DNA of 64,000 bases from Mycolicibacterium porcinum (GTDB lineage Bacteria; Actinomycetota; Actinomycetes; Mycobacteriales; Mycobacteriaceae), in contig MVIG01000009.1 in the NCBI GenBank assembly GCA_002086835.1, positions 229,799-293,798 on the forward strand, given 5' to 3'. Both the position numbers and the translations under genes were made by a program. A model generated the notes under the pieces. That model was not told the origin of the DNA and ran no database searches. It saw only the letters and a program-made list of their open reading frames with translations. This document shows positions 27,725 to 36,373 of this stretch, piece by piece; position 1 is the first letter of the stretch; each line of letters starts with the position of its first letter.

Positions 27725-27740
27725 GACCGTCACGTCGGTC
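27725..27740. promoter_or_regulatory. TetR-type operator copy 10
   Basis: GACCGTCACGTCGGTC, 54 bp before the third P450 gene, in a 236-bp intergenic region. Confidence 0.8.
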
Positions 27741-27794
27741 GGCATTTGCGGTTCTAGACATTCCCATCGCCGCCCATCTAGGAGGACCTCACCC

Positions 27795-29033
27795 ATGCGT
27801 CAGATCGATGACCTGCCCCGGCTCGACTATTTCGACCGTGACGTCGCTGCGGACCCTGACGCAGCTGCGTTGAAAATCGCTGAAACCGACTGGATCGCCC
27901 GAACGCCGTTCGGCGTGGCAGTGCTCCGCTACAACGAATGTTTCCGCTTCCTTCGGGACCAGCGCCTGAGCGCGCCGCCGGACTTCGGAATGAGCGAGCA
28001 CGGCGTCAAACAAGGCGTCGCGCAGAAGGCCATGTCCAACAGCCTGATGGTGTTGCACGGGGAAGAGCATCGCCGGCTCCGCAGCCTCATCATGCCGGCA
28101 TTGAGCCGGGAGAACGCGGACCGATTTCGTCCGTCCATTCGCCAGTTCCTCACCGAGTTGATCGACAACATCGAGGGTCGTGGCCACGCCGATCTGGTGG
28201 CCGAAATCGCCGTTCCGTTACCGCCTCGTGTGATGTGTGTGTGGCTCGGATTTCCCGAATCGGCAGCCGCTCAGATGAGCGAGTGGGCAGACGTCCTGGG
28301 CATGGTGATGAGCATCGATGTCCGCAAACACCTCGCTCAGATCGAAGCGACGATGAACGAGGTCACCGATTATGTCCTCGCGCGGATCGAACAATTGCGC
28401 GGCAACGAAGGTGACGACACCCTGTCGATTCTGATCAGAGCCGAGGAAGAGGGTGACAGACTCTCCAACCAGGAGATGGTCAACCTGGTTCTGCTGTCGA
28501 TCGTTGCCGGTTCTGACACCACCCGGCTGCAACTTGCCAACGCCCTGTGGTTGTTTGCGCATCATCCCGATCAGTGGGCGGCGTTGGCACAGGATCCCAC
28601 GCTGGTGTCCGCCGCCGTTGAAGAGATCTTGCGGTTCCGGCCGGTGACGTTCAAATCGCTGCGTTACACGCGAGAGGATATCGAGTACAACGACGTCCTC
28701 CTGCCGAAAGGCCTGTTTGTCGAGGTCATCAACCCTGGTGCCCATTTCGATCACTCGGTGTATGCGAATCCCTACGAGTTCGACATTCGGCGATTCGGCG
28801 AGAAGCGAATCCGCCCACAGTTGACGTTCGGTGCTGGACCGCACCAATGTGCGGGTCAATTCTTGGCCCGCGCCGAACTCGAGGAGGCACTGACGTTGCT
28901 TTCTCAACGACTGCCCAACCTGCGGATTGATGACACAGATCAGCAAGGGGTGCAATGGAAACCGCCGTTCGGCGCGGTACAAGGACCGACCCGCCTGCCG
29001 ATGCGGTGGGCCACCAGCGCCGTGACTGTATGA
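27795..29033 (+). CDS. Cytochrome P450 (third of three)
   Basis: 412 residues; the ATG follows GGAGG. The I-helix motif is IVAGSDTTRLQLA and ExxR is in AAVEEILRFRP. The heme loop FGAGPHQCAGQFLA has alanine after the cysteine where leucine, isoleucine or glycine is common, which is tolerated in many P450s. It is first of a three-gene operon with a SnoaL-like protein and an aldehyde dehydrogenase, which suggests hydroxylation and then oxidation of a side chain or ring carbon. Confidence 0.95.
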   Translation: MRQIDDLPRLDYFDRDVAADPDAAALKIAETDWIARTPFGVAVLRYNECFRFLRDQRLSAPPDFGMSEHGVKQGVAQKAMSNSLMVLHGEEHRRLRSLIMPALSRENADRFRPSIRQFLTELIDNIEGRGHADLVAEIAVPLPPRVMCVWLGFPESAAAQMSEWADVLGMVMSIDVRKHLAQIEATMNEVTDYVLARIEQLRGNEGDDTLSILIRAEEEGDRLSNQEMVNLVLLSIVAGSDTTRLQLANALWLFAHHPDQWAALAQDPTLVSAAVEEILRFRPVTFKSLRYTREDIEYNDVLLPKGLFVEVINPGAHFDHSVYANPYEFDIRRFGEKRIRPQLTFGAGPHQCAGQFLARAELEEALTLLSQRLPNLRIDDTDQQGVQWKPPFGAVQGPTRLPMRWATSAVTV

Positions 29034-29049
29034 GGGTAGGAGCTTACCG

Positions 29050-29604
29050 ATGACCGCGTTGAACGAATCAGAACTCACCGCGAACGATCTTCTGGCTCGC
29101 CTTGAGCGGCTGGAGGCCGAGCGCGATGTGCGACATGCGCTCAATGACTACTTCTATCTCCTCGATGCCGGTCGGGTCGAAGACTTGCTCGATGTCTACA
29201 GCAGAGAGGTGGACTGGTCGGCGAGCAACATCCCGTTTGGATCAGGTCGGCGACTTGCGCTGACCGGACGTGCTCAGGTCAGGCCGGTCGTTGAAAGCCT
29301 TGGGTATGGAGGCTTTCGGCACCACGGTGTCAATGCGGACATCTACGTCGATGATGCGGCCACGTCCGCGTGGACGACCAGTTACATGCTGGTGGTTTCG
29401 CGCTCGACCGAAGTGCCCGGTACCACGCTGCTGTTGGGCGGTTTGTACGAAGGAACCTGGACTCGCGACTCGGATCGCTGGCGTATCGGCGCCTGGCATA
29501 TCAGCCATCAGTGGATGGTAGATGGTGTCGGCAGTGAAAAGTTCTTTGACGGACTACGTGAGGGTACGCGTTGGGACGGGCTTAGACGAGAAGAGGATTC
29601 ATGA
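29050..29604 (+). CDS. SnoaL-like (NTF2 fold) protein
   Basis: 184 residues of the same broad family as 5315-5797: RHALNDYFYLLDAG, LLDVYSREVDWSA, DRWRIGAWHISHQWM. Its stop overlaps the start of the aldehyde dehydrogenase gene by 4 bp. No catalytic residues can be assigned with confidence. Dehydratase, isomerase or binding roles are all known in the fold. Confidence 0.87.
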   Translation: MTALNESELTANDLLARLERLEAERDVRHALNDYFYLLDAGRVEDLLDVYSREVDWSASNIPFGSGRRLALTGRAQVRPVVESLGYGGFRHHGVNADIYVDDAATSAWTTSYMLVVSRSTEVPGTTLLLGGLYEGTWTRDSDRWRIGAWHISHQWMVDGVGSEKFFDGLREGTRWDGLRREEDS

Positions 29605-31055
29605 CCATCGCGCCGACCACACCACCTGTCGGACTGCTTGTCGGCGAAGACTGGCGCAGTACCGCCAGCGGCGGAACTCGCGAGCACGTCAACGCAGCGA
29701 CCGGCACCGTACAAGCCGAAATAACGTTGGCCGGGCCGGATGAAGTTGACGAGGCGGTACGCGCCGCCCGCGGCGCATTTGCGGACTGGCGGCGTTGGCA
29801 TCCCACCGAACGGCGTCGGGTGTTGCAGCGCCTGGTGGAGTCGATGACGGCGCACCGTAAAGAATTCATCGCGTTATCCGCACAGGAGTGCGGAATCCCC
29901 GTCCAGGTCGGTCAGGCCATCGTGCAGATGGGAATCGACTGGGCCGACAGCGCCGCCACGTGGGCCGACAAAGTAGCGGGCGAGGTGATCCCTTCGGCCG
30001 CGAATGTCTTTGATTACACGTTGGCCGAACCGTACGGGGTGGTCGCGGTCATCCTCACGTGGAACGGACCGGCCGCGTCTATGGGCATATCTGTGATGCC
30101 GGCATTGGCAGCGGGCTGTTGTGTCGTGGTCAAGCCGTCTGAGTTGGCCCCGTTCAGTGCCTTGCTGTTCGCTCGATTGGCGCGGGAAGCAGGGGTACCC
30201 GCTGGTGTCATCAACGTGGTCACCGGTGATGCACAGGCGGGGGCCGCGCTGGTCGCGCACCCGGGAGTGGACAAGGTCAGTTTCACCGGAGGAATAGCGA
30301 CCGCGCAGGCTATTTCGGCAGCCTGCTCACGTCGACTCACACCTTTGCTTTTGGAACTCGGTGGCAAGTCGGCCAACATCGTCTTCGACGACGCCGACCG
30401 CAAGAAAGCGCTCAAGTCCGCACTGGGAATCATCGTGCTCTCCGGTCAAGGTTGCATCGTGCCGTCACGGCTGCTCGTTCAGGACTCGATTTACGACGAA
30501 TTCGTCGAGCAGGTTACCGGCGCACTGAGCCAAATCCGGGTGGGCGATCCTTTCGATCCCAAATCGGTCATGGGACCGGTCATTTCAGACGCCGCATGTG
30601 ACCGGATCCTCGGATTCGTGGACCGGGCACGTAACAGCCAAGCCGGCCAGCTACTGCTGGGCGGCGACAGGTTGGGCGGCGAGCTGAGCGATGGTTATTA
30701 CCTCCCGCCGACGGTTTTCGGTGATGTCGACAATGCCAGCGAGTTGGCACAAGAAGAGATTTTTGGTCCGGTGTTGGCGATCATGCGGTTCACCGACGAG
30801 GAACACGCTGTTGCCATGGCCAACGACACGCAGTTCGGTCTGGCCGGGTTCGTGCACACGACCGACATGTCGCGCGCAGTCCGTGTCTCGGCGGCGCTCG
30901 ACGTCGGCAACGTCGGCGTCAACGGCGGAGGGGCGATGGGCGGCCCTGAAGCTCCTTTTGGTGGGGTAAAGCAAAGCGGATACGGCAGGGAAGGCGGCAA
31001 AGGTGCGCTGCTGGAGTTTCTTCGGATCAAGAACGTGATGGTCGATCTGGACTGA
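29601..31055 (+). CDS. Aldehyde dehydrogenase
   Basis: 484 residues. LTWNGPAASMGISVMPAL is at the cofactor entrance, the glutamate is in LELGGKSANIV, and the nucleophilic cysteine is in LSGQGCIVPSR. It is translationally coupled to the SnoaL-like gene and ends the operon that begins with the third P450. Its role is oxidation of an aldehyde in the pathway, likely a different intermediate from that of 26116-27558. Confidence 0.95.
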   Translation: MTIAPTTPPVGLLVGEDWRSTASGGTREHVNAATGTVQAEITLAGPDEVDEAVRAARGAFADWRRWHPTERRRVLQRLVESMTAHRKEFIALSAQECGIPVQVGQAIVQMGIDWADSAATWADKVAGEVIPSAANVFDYTLAEPYGVVAVILTWNGPAASMGISVMPALAAGCCVVVKPSELAPFSALLFARLAREAGVPAGVINVVTGDAQAGAALVAHPGVDKVSFTGGIATAQAISAACSRRLTPLLLELGGKSANIVFDDADRKKALKSALGIIVLSGQGCIVPSRLLVQDSIYDEFVEQVTGALSQIRVGDPFDPKSVMGPVISDAACDRILGFVDRARNSQAGQLLLGGDRLGGELSDGYYLPPTVFGDVDNASELAQEEIFGPVLAIMRFTDEEHAVAMANDTQFGLAGFVHTTDMSRAVRVSAALDVGNVGVNGGGAMGGPEAPFGGVKQSGYGREGGKGALLEFLRIKNVMVDLD

Positions 31056-31147
31056 GCGCCGACGACGCTATCTAGCGCGGCGTCCTGGCCGCGGCGCCAG
31101 GCGCGACTAGTGCAAATGACCTGTGCATTCGACCACATTATAAAGAC

Positions 31148-31163
31148 GACCGACGCGACGGTC
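31148..31163. promoter_or_regulatory. TetR-type operator copy 11, with -10 element
   Basis: GACCGACGCGACGGTC followed by GTGTAAATTC, a likely -10, 48 bp before the Ltp-like gene. Confidence 0.8.
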
Positions 31164-31211
31164 GTGTAAATTCGGGATTGTCGGGGGAACGGAGCCAAGG
31201 GTCGTGACGAG

Positions 31212-32363
31212 ATGAGTGCACAGAAAACGCTGGCGATCGTTGGGATCGGTGCGACACGCCCCGCGTGGTCGCATGAGAGCTCGGTGAGCAAGTTGGTGGT
31301 TGAGGCTGCGCTGGCAGCGTGTGATGACGCCGGCATATCGCCGGGAAGTCTCGACGGTGTGCTGAGCGAGGCCTACAGCACCCCGCACATCATGCCCGGG
31401 CTGCACGCGGCGCTCAATCTAAAACCTGATGTGTTCACCGCAAACATCGGACTTGTCGGATCCGGCGCGGTGGCTACGATCGCGCTTGCCCATGCTGCGG
31501 CAAATACCGGCCAAGGTTCGACGTTTCTATGCGTCTATGGTCTCAATCTCAGCGATGTCGGCGGACCGGGAACCCACCATTCCTCCGACCCGTACAAGGC
31601 CAACATGGAGATGCCGTTCGGCTTCTTCCCTCAGCCGGTGTACATGGCAGCGATGGCGAAACGCTACTGCGCGGAATACGGCGTCGACGAGGAGTTGATC
31701 TCGTCGGTGCCGCTGTCCACGAGGGCATGGGCGGCGCTGAATCCGTCGGCGTTGTGTCATGAGCCTCTCACCGCAGAGGAATACGCACGCTCGCCCATGA
31801 TTGCTGATCCCCTGCGCAAGTTGGACTGCTGTCTGATCAGTGACGGTGCGTGCGCATTCGTCGTCACAACCAAGGACCGGGCTGTGAACATGGCACACCG
31901 TCCGGTCGATGTGCTGTCGTTATCCCGGGCCGTGGAACCGATTCCGTCGCAGGAATACCTCGGCGTGCGCAGCGATCACATGAACCTGCCCTCGCGGTTG
32001 TCGGGCCCCAATGCGCTCAAACGTGCGGGCTTGACCGTGAATGACGTCGACTTGGCCTACCTCTACGACTGCTTCAGTATCATCCCGGTTCTGCAGCTGG
32101 AGGACATCGGATTCTGTGGTGCCGGAAAAGGGCTGGAATTCTTCGCTTCTGGAGCAACGGCACCGGGGGGGTCGCTACCGGTGAATACCCATGGTGGCTT
32201 GTTGTCGCACTCCTACGTGCCTGGCATCAACATGGTGATCGAAGCGGTCACCCAGTTGCGCGGCGAAGCAGAAGCTGCACGCCAACAATCGGATGTGGAG
32301 ACGGCTCTCGTCGCGGCGTGGGCGGATACCGAACACACCACAGTGCTGCTAGGTAGGGGCTGA
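31212..32363 (+). CDS. Thiolase-superfamily (Ltp2-like) protein, paired with DUF35
   Basis: 383 residues. NIGLVGSGAVATIALAHAA replaces the cysteine-containing thiolase motif, and LAYLYDCFSIIPVLQLED with GGSLPVNTHGGLLSHSY matches the Ltp2 type. In the cholesterol pathway Ltp2 with a DUF35 partner is a retro-aldolase that cuts the side chain after hydration. The DUF35 gene starts in the stop codon of this one (1-bp overlap), which strongly suggests a complex. Confidence 0.92.
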   Translation: MSAQKTLAIVGIGATRPAWSHESSVSKLVVEAALAACDDAGISPGSLDGVLSEAYSTPHIMPGLHAALNLKPDVFTANIGLVGSGAVATIALAHAAANTGQGSTFLCVYGLNLSDVGGPGTHHSSDPYKANMEMPFGFFPQPVYMAAMAKRYCAEYGVDEELISSVPLSTRAWAALNPSALCHEPLTAEEYARSPMIADPLRKLDCCLISDGACAFVVTTKDRAVNMAHRPVDVLSLSRAVEPIPSQEYLGVRSDHMNLPSRLSGPNALKRAGLTVNDVDLAYLYDCFSIIPVLQLEDIGFCGAGKGLEFFASGATAPGGSLPVNTHGGLLSHSYVPGINMVIEAVTQLRGEAEAARQQSDVETALVAAWADTEHTTVLLGRG

Positions 32364-32800
32364 TGCGCGCGATCTCCGACTTGCTGCCCGACGTCGACTG
32401 GAAGCCCATGCGGGAATTCTGGACGGCGTGCGCACACCACGAACTGCGGTTTCCCCAATGCGTACGGTGCGGTCGGTTCCAGTGGTATCCGCGCGATTTC
32501 TGCGGCGGCTGCATGGGTGAGGAATTCTGTTGGGCGGCAATCGAACCCATCGGTTATGTGTATAGCTTCACGGTGGTCCGCCGAGCGTTCCTGCCCGGCT
32601 CCCGAGATCGGGTTCCGTTCACGGTGTTGCAGGTGCAGTTCGATGAGGCACCAGGAGTGACGCTGCTGACCAATCTCGCTGAGGAGAACCAGGCGTCGCG
32701 GGTCCGTGTGGGAGCGAAGGTGCGAGTGGCGTTCACTGAAGTCGGCGATCCAGGCCGTGATGTGGCCGTCACGATGCCATACGTGCGGATTATCGAATAG
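32363..32800 (+). CDS. DUF35 / OB-fold zinc-ribbon protein (Ltp partner)
   Basis: 145 residues. The zinc ribbon has CVRCGRFQWYPRDF and CGGC, then an OB fold with GYVYSFTVVRRAF. It overlaps the Ltp2-like gene by one base (TGATG). By analogy with ChsH2 and Ltp2 it stabilises the partner and completes the retro-aldolase. It is the second such pair in the window (see 13199-14816). Confidence 0.92.
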   Translation: MRAISDLLPDVDWKPMREFWTACAHHELRFPQCVRCGRFQWYPRDFCGGCMGEEFCWAAIEPIGYVYSFTVVRRAFLPGSRDRVPFTVLQVQFDEAPGVTLLTNLAEENQASRVRVGAKVRVAFTEVGDPGRDVAVTMPYVRIIE

Positions 32801-32870
32801 TCTTGAACTGAAGTGGATTTCGTCCGCGAGTCTCGGCAGCGGTGGATATGACAGACGATGCGTCGCGCAT

Positions 32871-33698
32871 CTACTCGGCAGCAGCGGGCTCCGCCCAATA
32901 CTCATTGGTCATGGCCGGCAGCGGCATTTTGCAGGTGGCGCCGCCGTCCACAGGCATCGTGATACCGGTGATGACCTTCGCTTCCTGTGATGCCAAGAAC
33001 AAGGCCGCATTAGCGATGTCGGCTGGCTCACCCAATCCGGTCAACTGTAAAGACAGCAGTGCATCTCGATACGTCGGATCGGCCAGCAAGGCGTCGGTTC
33101 GACCAGGGATCGGTACAGCTCCCGGGACAATGCAGTTGGCACGGATCTTGTCAGCGGCACCTTCGACTGCGGCGGATCGGGTGAGTGCGAGCATTGCCGA
33201 TTTGGCTGCGCTGTAGGCGGCTGTACCGTTGTTCCCCAGAAGGGCGCCGATCGAGGAGATGTTGACCACCGCGCCGCCACCGCTTTTCGCCATCTCGGTC
33301 ATCGCGTATTTGCAAGCCCAGAACGGGCCGTAGAGTGTCGCGACGATCGTGGTGTTCCACCCCTCGGTAGACACGCCTACGATCGTGCCGTCGATCGCGC
33401 CGGGGCCGACGGTCCACTCAGTAGGTGCGGCATTGTTGACGAGTATTGTCAGCTTTCCGTATGTGCTAACGGCAGTACTCATCGCCGCTCGAACGTCGTC
33501 TTCGCGGGACTGATCCATACACACGAACACAGCCTCGCCGCCGTGCCGGCGAATCGACGTCTCTACCTCACGCCCGAGCGTCGCTGTGCGACCGGTGAGC
33601 ACCACCTTGGCACCCTCTGTAGCGAATCGCTCGGCAATCGCTTTTTCCATGCCTTTGGTCGAACCTGTTACCACGGCAACTTCGCCGGCTAGCCTCAT
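32871..33698 (-). CDS. SDR family oxidoreductase with altered cofactor motif
   Basis: 275 residues from an ATG preceded by GGAAGG. The N-terminal motif reads TGSTKGMEKAI, where the third glycine of GxxxGxG is replaced by glutamate. The rest is standard: NNAAPT, NISSIGA and the YxxxK motif in YSAAKSA. The substitution may weaken cofactor binding or reflect a sequence variant. It has its own operator upstream (33797). Confidence 0.9.
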   Translation of the reverse strand: MRLAGEVAVVTGSTKGMEKAIAERFATEGAKVVLTGRTATLGREVETSIRRHGGEAVFVCMDQSREDDVRAAMSTAVSTYGKLTILVNNAAPTEWTVGPGAIDGTIVGVSTEGWNTTIVATLYGPFWACKYAMTEMAKSGGGAVVNISSIGALLGNNGTAAYSAAKSAMLALTRSAAVEGAADKIRANCIVPGAVPIPGRTDALLADPTYRDALLSLQLTGLGEPADIANAALFLASQEAKVITGITMPVDGGATCKMPLPAMTNEYWAEPAAAE

Positions 33699-33796
33699 CT
33701 GATTGCCTTCCATCGACGCGACCGGATCGGCCACTCTCATGGCATGTGGTGGTCATCGCATGCCGCTGCCGGGGAGTGGGCCAAGAAAATTAATGC

Positions 33797-33812
33797 GACC
33801 GCCTAGTCGGTC
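33797..33812. promoter_or_regulatory. TetR-type operator copy 12
   Basis: GACCGCCTAGTCGGTC inside an AT-rich palindromic context, with TTAAT on the left and ATTAA on the right. It is 99 bp before the leftward SDR gene. Confidence 0.75.
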
Positions 33813-33879
33813 GTATTAATCAACCGTAGGGTCGGCGCTGTCGGCAGGTCAAGGGCATCGTTGCATGTTCAGTGGGTTG

Positions 33880-35445
33880 TCAGGCCGAGCCGGGGTAGTT
33901 GCCGCCGCCGAATCGGTCGTCCAACGCTTGGTGGTCCGTGGCGCCCGAGGCAGTCTTTGGCAGTGCGTCGATGAAGTGCACGTGACGAGGTGCCTTGTAG
34001 CGGGCCAGCTTGTCTTGCGTGTGAGCAATCAATGTGTCTGCATCGACAACGCTGCCCCGACGTAGCACGACGACTGCGGTGACGATCTGACCCCAGGTCT
34101 TGTCGGCCACGCCGACCAAGGCCGCTGATGCCACGGCGGGATGCGCTTCGAGGCAGGATTCGACTTCGGCCGGATAGACGTTCTCGCCGCCGGATTTGAT
34201 CATCCGGCGATTCGGCCCGAGAAAGGTGATGACGCCGTCCTCGTCTCGCCGACCCAAATCGGTGGTGTTCCACCATCTTCCGACTCTGCGTTCTGCGTTG
34301 GCCTGCGGGCGATTCCAATATCCCAAAGTGACTGTTGGTCCTGCGGCGAGTATTTCACCGGTCTCGCCGACGGATACATCGCGACCGCTGTGGTCGACGA
34401 TACGCACCCTCGCAACCGGAGACGGTCTGCCTTGGATCGGGCCACCGAGTCGCGACCCGGGGAGCGGAAGAAGGACAGGGCCACCGGTTTCGGTCTGGCC
34501 GTAGCCTGCAACCATCGTGCCGGGCTTGGTCATGTCACGCCAGCCTCGCACCCGTACTGCCGATCGAAATCTGGTCAAATCGAAACGGCGTTCCGCGTTG
34601 AACTCCGCGATCTGTATCGCGGTCTGCGGCATGACCGCTCCGGTGGTGGCATCGTTGTCGACGATGGCGTGGCAGATTTCCTCGGCGCCCGGCCGGGGAA
34701 CGAACACGTTGGTGCATCCACAGACAAGAGCAGACAGTAGCGACACCCAGCCGAGTACGTGAAACAGCGGGGTAGCTACGAGGTTGATGTCGTCGGCTGT
34801 CAATTCGAGCACCGAAATATGGGTGAGCCCTTGCAGATACATGCCCTCTTCGGTGAGCAACGCCGCCCCCGGACGGCCGGAGAATGCCGCGGTGTATAAC
34901 GCCAGGGCCGCCGAAGCCGGGGTTGGCGTTGCTTCCTGAGGCGCGGCGTCGCCACGGGCAAGCGCCGCGCGTACCTCGACTTCGTAGCCATCGTCGGCGT
35001 CGACGGCGAGCCATGCGGTCGTCGACGACGACATGTGCTGGTCGCGTAGTGCGGTCAGACGGTCGTCCCCCGGCACTTTCTGCCATACGACGAGATCGGG
35101 ATCCCAATCTGACAAAGTGAATTCGAGCTCTTCAGGTGACTGGCGCCAGTTCGCGGGGCACAAGGTGGCGCCCAATCGGCAACAGGCGATGAGCAATTCG
35201 ACGACATGGTGACTGTTGGCGCCGAGCCAGAGCACCCGTCCGTGAGCGCCCACGCCGCGCGCGGCGACCAAGGCGGCCACTGCATCGATCCGATCGACGA
35301 ACTGGGCGTAGGTCCACCGTTCGTCACCAGTTACGACCGCGAGTTTGTGGGGTTCACCGTCCCGATGCTGTAGCAACCGGTCGTAGAGCCCAATATGTGA
35401 GGTTTGCACGGATTCCACCACGGGGGAGAAGGAAAAGGTGGCCAC
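33880..35445 (-). CDS. AMP-binding acyl-CoA ligase homologue with degenerate active site
   Basis: 521 residues from a GTG at 35445 with GGAGG 8-9 nt upstream. The overall ANL fold is clear: GYGQTETGGPV, the aspartate in TTDLGRRDEDGV, and RMIKSGGENVYPAEVE. Two hallmarks are changed. The P-loop-like motif reads YTAAFSGRPGAALL, with no lysine, instead of YTSGTTGxPKG. The C-terminal motif reads LPKTASGATDHQ, where the catalytic lysine after SG is an alanine. It may be inactive as a ligase, or act only as a binding or regulatory homologue. It diverges from the TetR gene. Confidence 0.88.
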   Translation of the reverse strand: MATFSFSPVVESVQTSHIGLYDRLLQHRDGEPHKLAVVTGDERWTYAQFVDRIDAVAALVAARGVGAHGRVLWLGANSHHVVELLIACCRLGATLCPANWRQSPEELEFTLSDWDPDLVVWQKVPGDDRLTALRDQHMSSSTTAWLAVDADDGYEVEVRAALARGDAAPQEATPTPASAALALYTAAFSGRPGAALLTEEGMYLQGLTHISVLELTADDINLVATPLFHVLGWVSLLSALVCGCTNVFVPRPGAEEICHAIVDNDATTGAVMPQTAIQIAEFNAERRFDLTRFRSAVRVRGWRDMTKPGTMVAGYGQTETGGPVLLPLPGSRLGGPIQGRPSPVARVRIVDHSGRDVSVGETGEILAAGPTVTLGYWNRPQANAERRVGRWWNTTDLGRRDEDGVITFLGPNRRMIKSGGENVYPAEVESCLEAHPAVASAALVGVADKTWGQIVTAVVVLRRGSVVDADTLIAHTQDKLARYKAPRHVHFIDALPKTASGATDHQALDDRFGGGNYPGSA

Positions 35446-35499
35446 CGAGGGCCCCTCCAGCGACACGACAGACGGTAGGCTTTGCCGCGATCAAAAGTC

Positions 35500-35515
35500 A
35501 ACCGACAAGACGGTC
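35500..35515. promoter_or_regulatory. TetR-type operator copy 13, at the regulator promoter
   Basis: AACCGACAAGACGGTC, followed by TATTAT, a likely -10 for the TetR gene. One base of the outer half-site and the centre differ from consensus. It lies between the divergent ligase homologue and the TetR gene, so autoregulation is likely. Confidence 0.72.
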
Positions 35516-35586
35516 TATTATCGACGGAACGGTTCTCCGCGGGGCGTGTACGCGGTGGGCGTACTACGACAAGTGATGGGGCGAAG

Positions 35587-36270
35587 ATGGCGCGGAAGCC
35601 GGGTGTGACTGCTGCCGGTGTGCAGCGTCGTGCGCAGATACTCCAGAAGGCCGAGGAACTGATCGCACGCGGCGGGTTCCACGAAATGACGATGGATTCG
35701 ATCGCCGAGGCGCTGGATGTGTCCAAGTCTGGTCTCTACCACTACTTCAGGCAGAAGGACGACCTTCTGTTCGCGATTCGCACGGAAACGCTCGCAGGCT
35801 TAATCGCCAAGCAGCGAGAACGCATGCAGAGCGGGCGCCCCTACGTTGACCTGGTACAAGAGATGGTCCAGGAGGGACTGCGCCTGGTGAGTGATTCGCC
35901 GGCCAAGTACCGGGCGATCTTCGAGTTGAAGATGAAGTCTTCTACCGAGCGGGAAGCCCAGATCCGTGAGCTCGAGCGCGAGTACTTCCACATGATGGTT
36001 GCCACGGTGCAGGGGGCGATCGACGAGGGCAGTCTGCGGCCGGTCGATCCGCGACTGGTTACGCAAGCGATCCTGAGCATGGCAAACCACGCCCAGTACT
36101 GGTTCCAGCCCTCCGGCCGTTTGTCGCATCGCGCAGTGGCCGACGCGTTCTGGGACATGCTCTTTACTGGAATCTCCGTCGACGGGCATCGAGGTTCTGT
36201 GGACAGCGCCAAGATACCCCGGGCCGCAAAGGTGGAGTTTTCCCTCGCGAGCGAACCGGCTGCGCCTTAA
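35587..36270 (+). CDS. TetR/AcrR family regulator, probable master repressor of the cluster
   Basis: 227 residues. The N-terminal helix-turn-helix runs through FHEMTMDSIAEALDVSKSG to LYHYFRQKDDLL, followed by an all-helical ligand domain. It is the only regulator gene in the 43-kb catabolic region. The palindromic 16-bp site found before its own gene and before nearly every operon is the size and symmetry expected for a TetR dimer. It probably represses in the absence of a pathway metabolite, perhaps an acyl-CoA as for KstR proteins. The link to the site is inferred. Confidence 0.93.
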   Translation: MARKPGVTAAGVQRRAQILQKAEELIARGGFHEMTMDSIAEALDVSKSGLYHYFRQKDDLLFAIRTETLAGLIAKQRERMQSGRPYVDLVQEMVQEGLRLVSDSPAKYRAIFELKMKSSTEREAQIRELEREYFHMMVATVQGAIDEGSLRPVDPRLVTQAILSMANHAQYWFQPSGRLSHRAVADAFWDMLFTGISVDGHRGSVDSAKIPRAAKVEFSLASEPAAP

Positions 36271-36333
36271 GGGCCCGGGTCACGCCGATTCGGGCTTGAT
36301 TTGCAGCGGTGCCGCCGCTACGTTGCAACTACC

Positions 36334-36349
36334 GACCGTCGCGTCGGTC
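36334..36349. promoter_or_regulatory. TetR-type operator copy 14
   Basis: GACCGTCGCGTCGGTC, 25 bp before the molybdopterin oxidoreductase start and 63 bp after the TetR stop, so that gene probably has its own promoter. Confidence 0.8.
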
Positions 36350-36373
36350 GTATCGCCAACGTCGGAGGCGTCC

